Assembly: GCA_964608915.1 (NCBI GenBank)
Contig: CAZSQA010000006.1
Location: 162,339-226,338, forward strand
Reading direction: 5' to 3'
DNA from: QWQI01 sp964608915
GTDB taxonomy: Bacteria > Planctomycetota > Planctomycetia > Isosphaerales > Isosphaeraceae
DNA length: 64,000 nt
Below, piece after piece: positions 62,675 to 64,000 of the stretch (position 1 is the stretch's first letter; each line of letters opens with the position of its first letter). The notes under the pieces were generated by a model. It worked only from the letters and a program-made list of their open reading frames with translations. It searched no databases and was not told where the DNA came from. The position numbers were made by a program, and so were the translations under genes.

Positions 62675-63736
62675 TCACTCGCCAGCTCCGGCGGCGGCTG
62701 GTTCAGGCTGCCCCGTGGCGACGCCTGGCAGCGGTTTGATGATGATCGACGGAGGAATGATGCCGTTGCGGCGGCTGTCGTAAATGCTCATGACATAGGC
62801 CACGAGATCCCAGATCTTGCCCGGTTCGTTTTCGAACTGAGACCGGAACGCCGGCATCGAAGTACCGTTGATGCCAGCTTCGATCCGGCGGTAAACGTCC
62901 AGCGGATCGGTGCCGCCCCGGAGCATGCCGGCGGTAATGTCGGCCGCTTTGTTCGGGTTGCCCCAGCTGTCGTTGGGCAGGGCGTCGGTCACTTCGCCAC
63001 GGCCTTCGTCGCCATGGCATTTGTTGCAGCCGATCGAAAGGAAAAGGTCTTTTCCGGCTTTCACGTGGGCATCGGTCAGTGTCGGCATCGGAGCACGGGG
63101 GTTGACCACGTTGACGCGTGCTTCTTTCCACTGGTCCAGAATGCCCTGAACCATACCGGGCACGGCGGCCGCGTCGATCTTGCCGTCGAACTCAGCCGCT
63201 TCGGCCAGAAGGGCTTCCAGCTCTCCACGGTGCGTCAGCGCCAGGACATAATCGGTGACCGCTTCGAGATCCTGCGGCGCGAGCAGGTCGAACGAAGGCA
63301 TCGACGTACCCATGATGCCCCGGCGAATGGTTCGCAGGATATCTTCACGCAAGGGTTTGGAGCCGTAGATCGTCGAAGTGAACTTGAACATCCCCTTGCG
63401 ATAGTCACGCGGTTTGGGGATCAAGTAAGCAGCCTGCGGGCCGTTACCGTCGCCGGTAACGCCATGGCACTGCTGACAATATTGTTTGTAAACGGCCGAA
63501 CCCTGTTTCAGGTGATTCGGATTCATGTCGGGCTGGCCAAGCAGTTTCGGACGCTCGACCGTTCCGCAGTACTCGGTCAGGACTTTCTTGACGCTTTCCT
63601 GGTTCTCGGGCGAAAGCGCCGTGACCTGGGCACTGGGCACGTAAGCTTCCTGTACCGGCGGGGCACAGCCAGCGACGTACCATGATGCCGGACCGAGAAG
63701 CATGACGGCCAGGCGGCTGCCTCTGAGAAAGGACAT
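62675..63736 (-). CDS. Diheme cytochrome c lipoprotein, CcoP-like role
   Basis: This 353-residue protein is read from ATG 63736. VAGC at 21-24 is a lipobox after a hydrophobic start, so it is likely a lipoprotein anchored by a lipid and not by a transmembrane helix. Two heme c motifs are present: CQQCH (87-91) and CNKCH (237-241). Each has an axial methionine in a GTSMP segment (M146 in the first). The C-terminal half resembles the second domain of CcoP. It is the first gene of the cbb3 operon, so I infer that it takes the role of CcoP and passes electrons to CcoO/CcoN. It could also be a donor cytochrome. Confidence 0.85.
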   Translation of the reverse strand: MSFLRGSRLAVMLLGPASWYVAGCAPPVQEAYVPSAQVTALSPENQESVKKVLTEYCGTVERPKLLGQPDMNPNHLKQGSAVYKQYCQQCHGVTGDGNGPQAAYLIPKPRDYRKGMFKFTSTIYGSKPLREDILRTIRRGIMGTSMPSFDLLAPQDLEAVTDYVLALTHRGELEALLAEAAEFDGKIDAAAVPGMVQGILDQWKEARVNVVNPRAPMPTLTDAHVKAGKDLFLSIGCNKCHGDEGRGEVTDALPNDSWGNPNKAADITAGMLRGGTDPLDVYRRIEAGINGTSMPAFRSQFENEPGKIWDLVAYVMSIYDSRRNGIIPPSIIIKPLPGVATGQPEPAAAGAGE

Positions 63737-64000
63737 GATAGGAAATGCTCCAATATGATGAGACGAGAGGGCACGGCGGAACACCCCTCTCATGCCGATA
63801 CAGTTAGCACATCGTGAAAAAAGTTTCAAGAATACGACAAGAGAATCCAGTTATTTTCCGAAATGGATCCGAAGTCTTTCGGCCGAAATGTCCGAACATC
63901 ACTCGATTGAGGGGTTTCGGATTTTGCGTCAGGCGGTACGACGATATGAAATGTCTCGAAATCTCGATGATTCGAGGCATTCGCGGGCCGAAAGTTGATG
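63737..64000. other. Upstream region of the cbb3 operon to the window edge
   Basis: This is about 264 bp with no gene that I trust. I searched for an FNR/Anr-type site (TTGAT-N4-ATCAA) and see none. A GGAG lies about 12 bases before the start codon at 63736. The operon promoter must lie here, but I cannot point to it with confidence. Confidence 0.35.

Noticed and set aside
63737..64000. FNR/Anr-type site upstream of the cbb3 operon
   Set aside because: I looked for TTGAT-N4-ATCAA and saw no acceptable match in this stretch.
1..64000. tRNA, rRNA, CRISPR arrays and insertion sequences
   Set aside because: No clover-leaf-type genes, no regular direct repeats with spacers, and no transposase motif was seen in any intergenic stretch or reading frame.

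Overview
The window looks like chromosome from a Planctomycetota bacterium, probably of the Gemmatales type. The basis is gene content rather than any marker gene: a PVC-type heme-binding dehydrogenase with HEAT-like repeats, a DUF1501/DUF1800 pair, two secreted sulfatases, three M56 (BlaR1-like) membrane peptidases with BlaI-type repressors, a PEP-CTERM protein, and the 'ANRxNARKSTGPKT' protein family. Base composition is high GC. The palindrome TTCGAA is far more common than composition predicts. I found no rRNA, tRNA, CRISPR array, prophage or insertion sequence.

Layout. 1-8.7 kb: a partial hypothetical gene, a very large secreted cytochrome-type dehydrogenase, a stand-alone LigD phosphoesterase-like protein, a planctomycete hypothetical and a second PVC-type heme protein. 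8.8-12 kb: a PEP-CTERM gene broken by one in-frame TGA, then a DUF485-acetate symporter pair. 12-16.4 kb: a blaI-M56-M56 operon behind a mec-like operator. 16.5-24.7 kb: purH, a PQQ-type propeller protein, a zinc-ribbon membrane protein, two secreted sulfatases and a ferritin-like protein. 24.8-29.4 kb: a DUF3352-like/DUF1800/DUF1501 operon. 29.6-36.6 kb: an FHA protein, a small membrane protein, an SGNH hydrolase, a WD40 propeller with a charged insert and a large polytopic protein. 36.8-47.7 kb: PcrA helicase, a second blaI-M56 operon, a beta-helix protein, an aldehyde dehydrogenase with an altered motif and two small genes. 47.8-56.1 kb: PEP carboxylase, divergent from an apparent operon of cysK, a JAMM peptidase, an LPG-synthase-like flippase, a GT2 glycosyltransferase and a polytopic protein. 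56.2-63.7 kb: a cbb3 oxidase operon with copper-handling genes.

How the genes work together. The cbb3 operon is the clearest module: a diheme cytochrome lipoprotein, CcoN, CcoO, small membrane subunits, a CcoI-type copper ATPase and a TauE/SafE protein, with several four-base start/stop overlaps. The cysK-JAMM overlap suggests cysteine synthesis through a thiocarboxylated carrier protein, as in the mycobacterial CysM-CysO-Mec system, but no carrier is encoded here. The two BlaI/M56 loci carry 16-bp operators of the same design as the staphylococcal mec operator, so they are probably self-regulated protease-repressor switches. In the tandem M56 pair the ectodomain end looks secretin-like. The sulfatases, DUF1501/DUF1800 operon and PVC cytochromes fit the polysaccharide-degrading, compartmentalised planctomycete lifestyle.

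I did not find a clearly unprecedented system. The best leads are the secretin-like M56 ectodomains, the broken PEP-CTERM gene, the cbb3 operon with a lipoprotein in place of CcoP, the cysK-JAMM coupling, the stand-alone LigD-PE protein and the TTCGAA over-representation.
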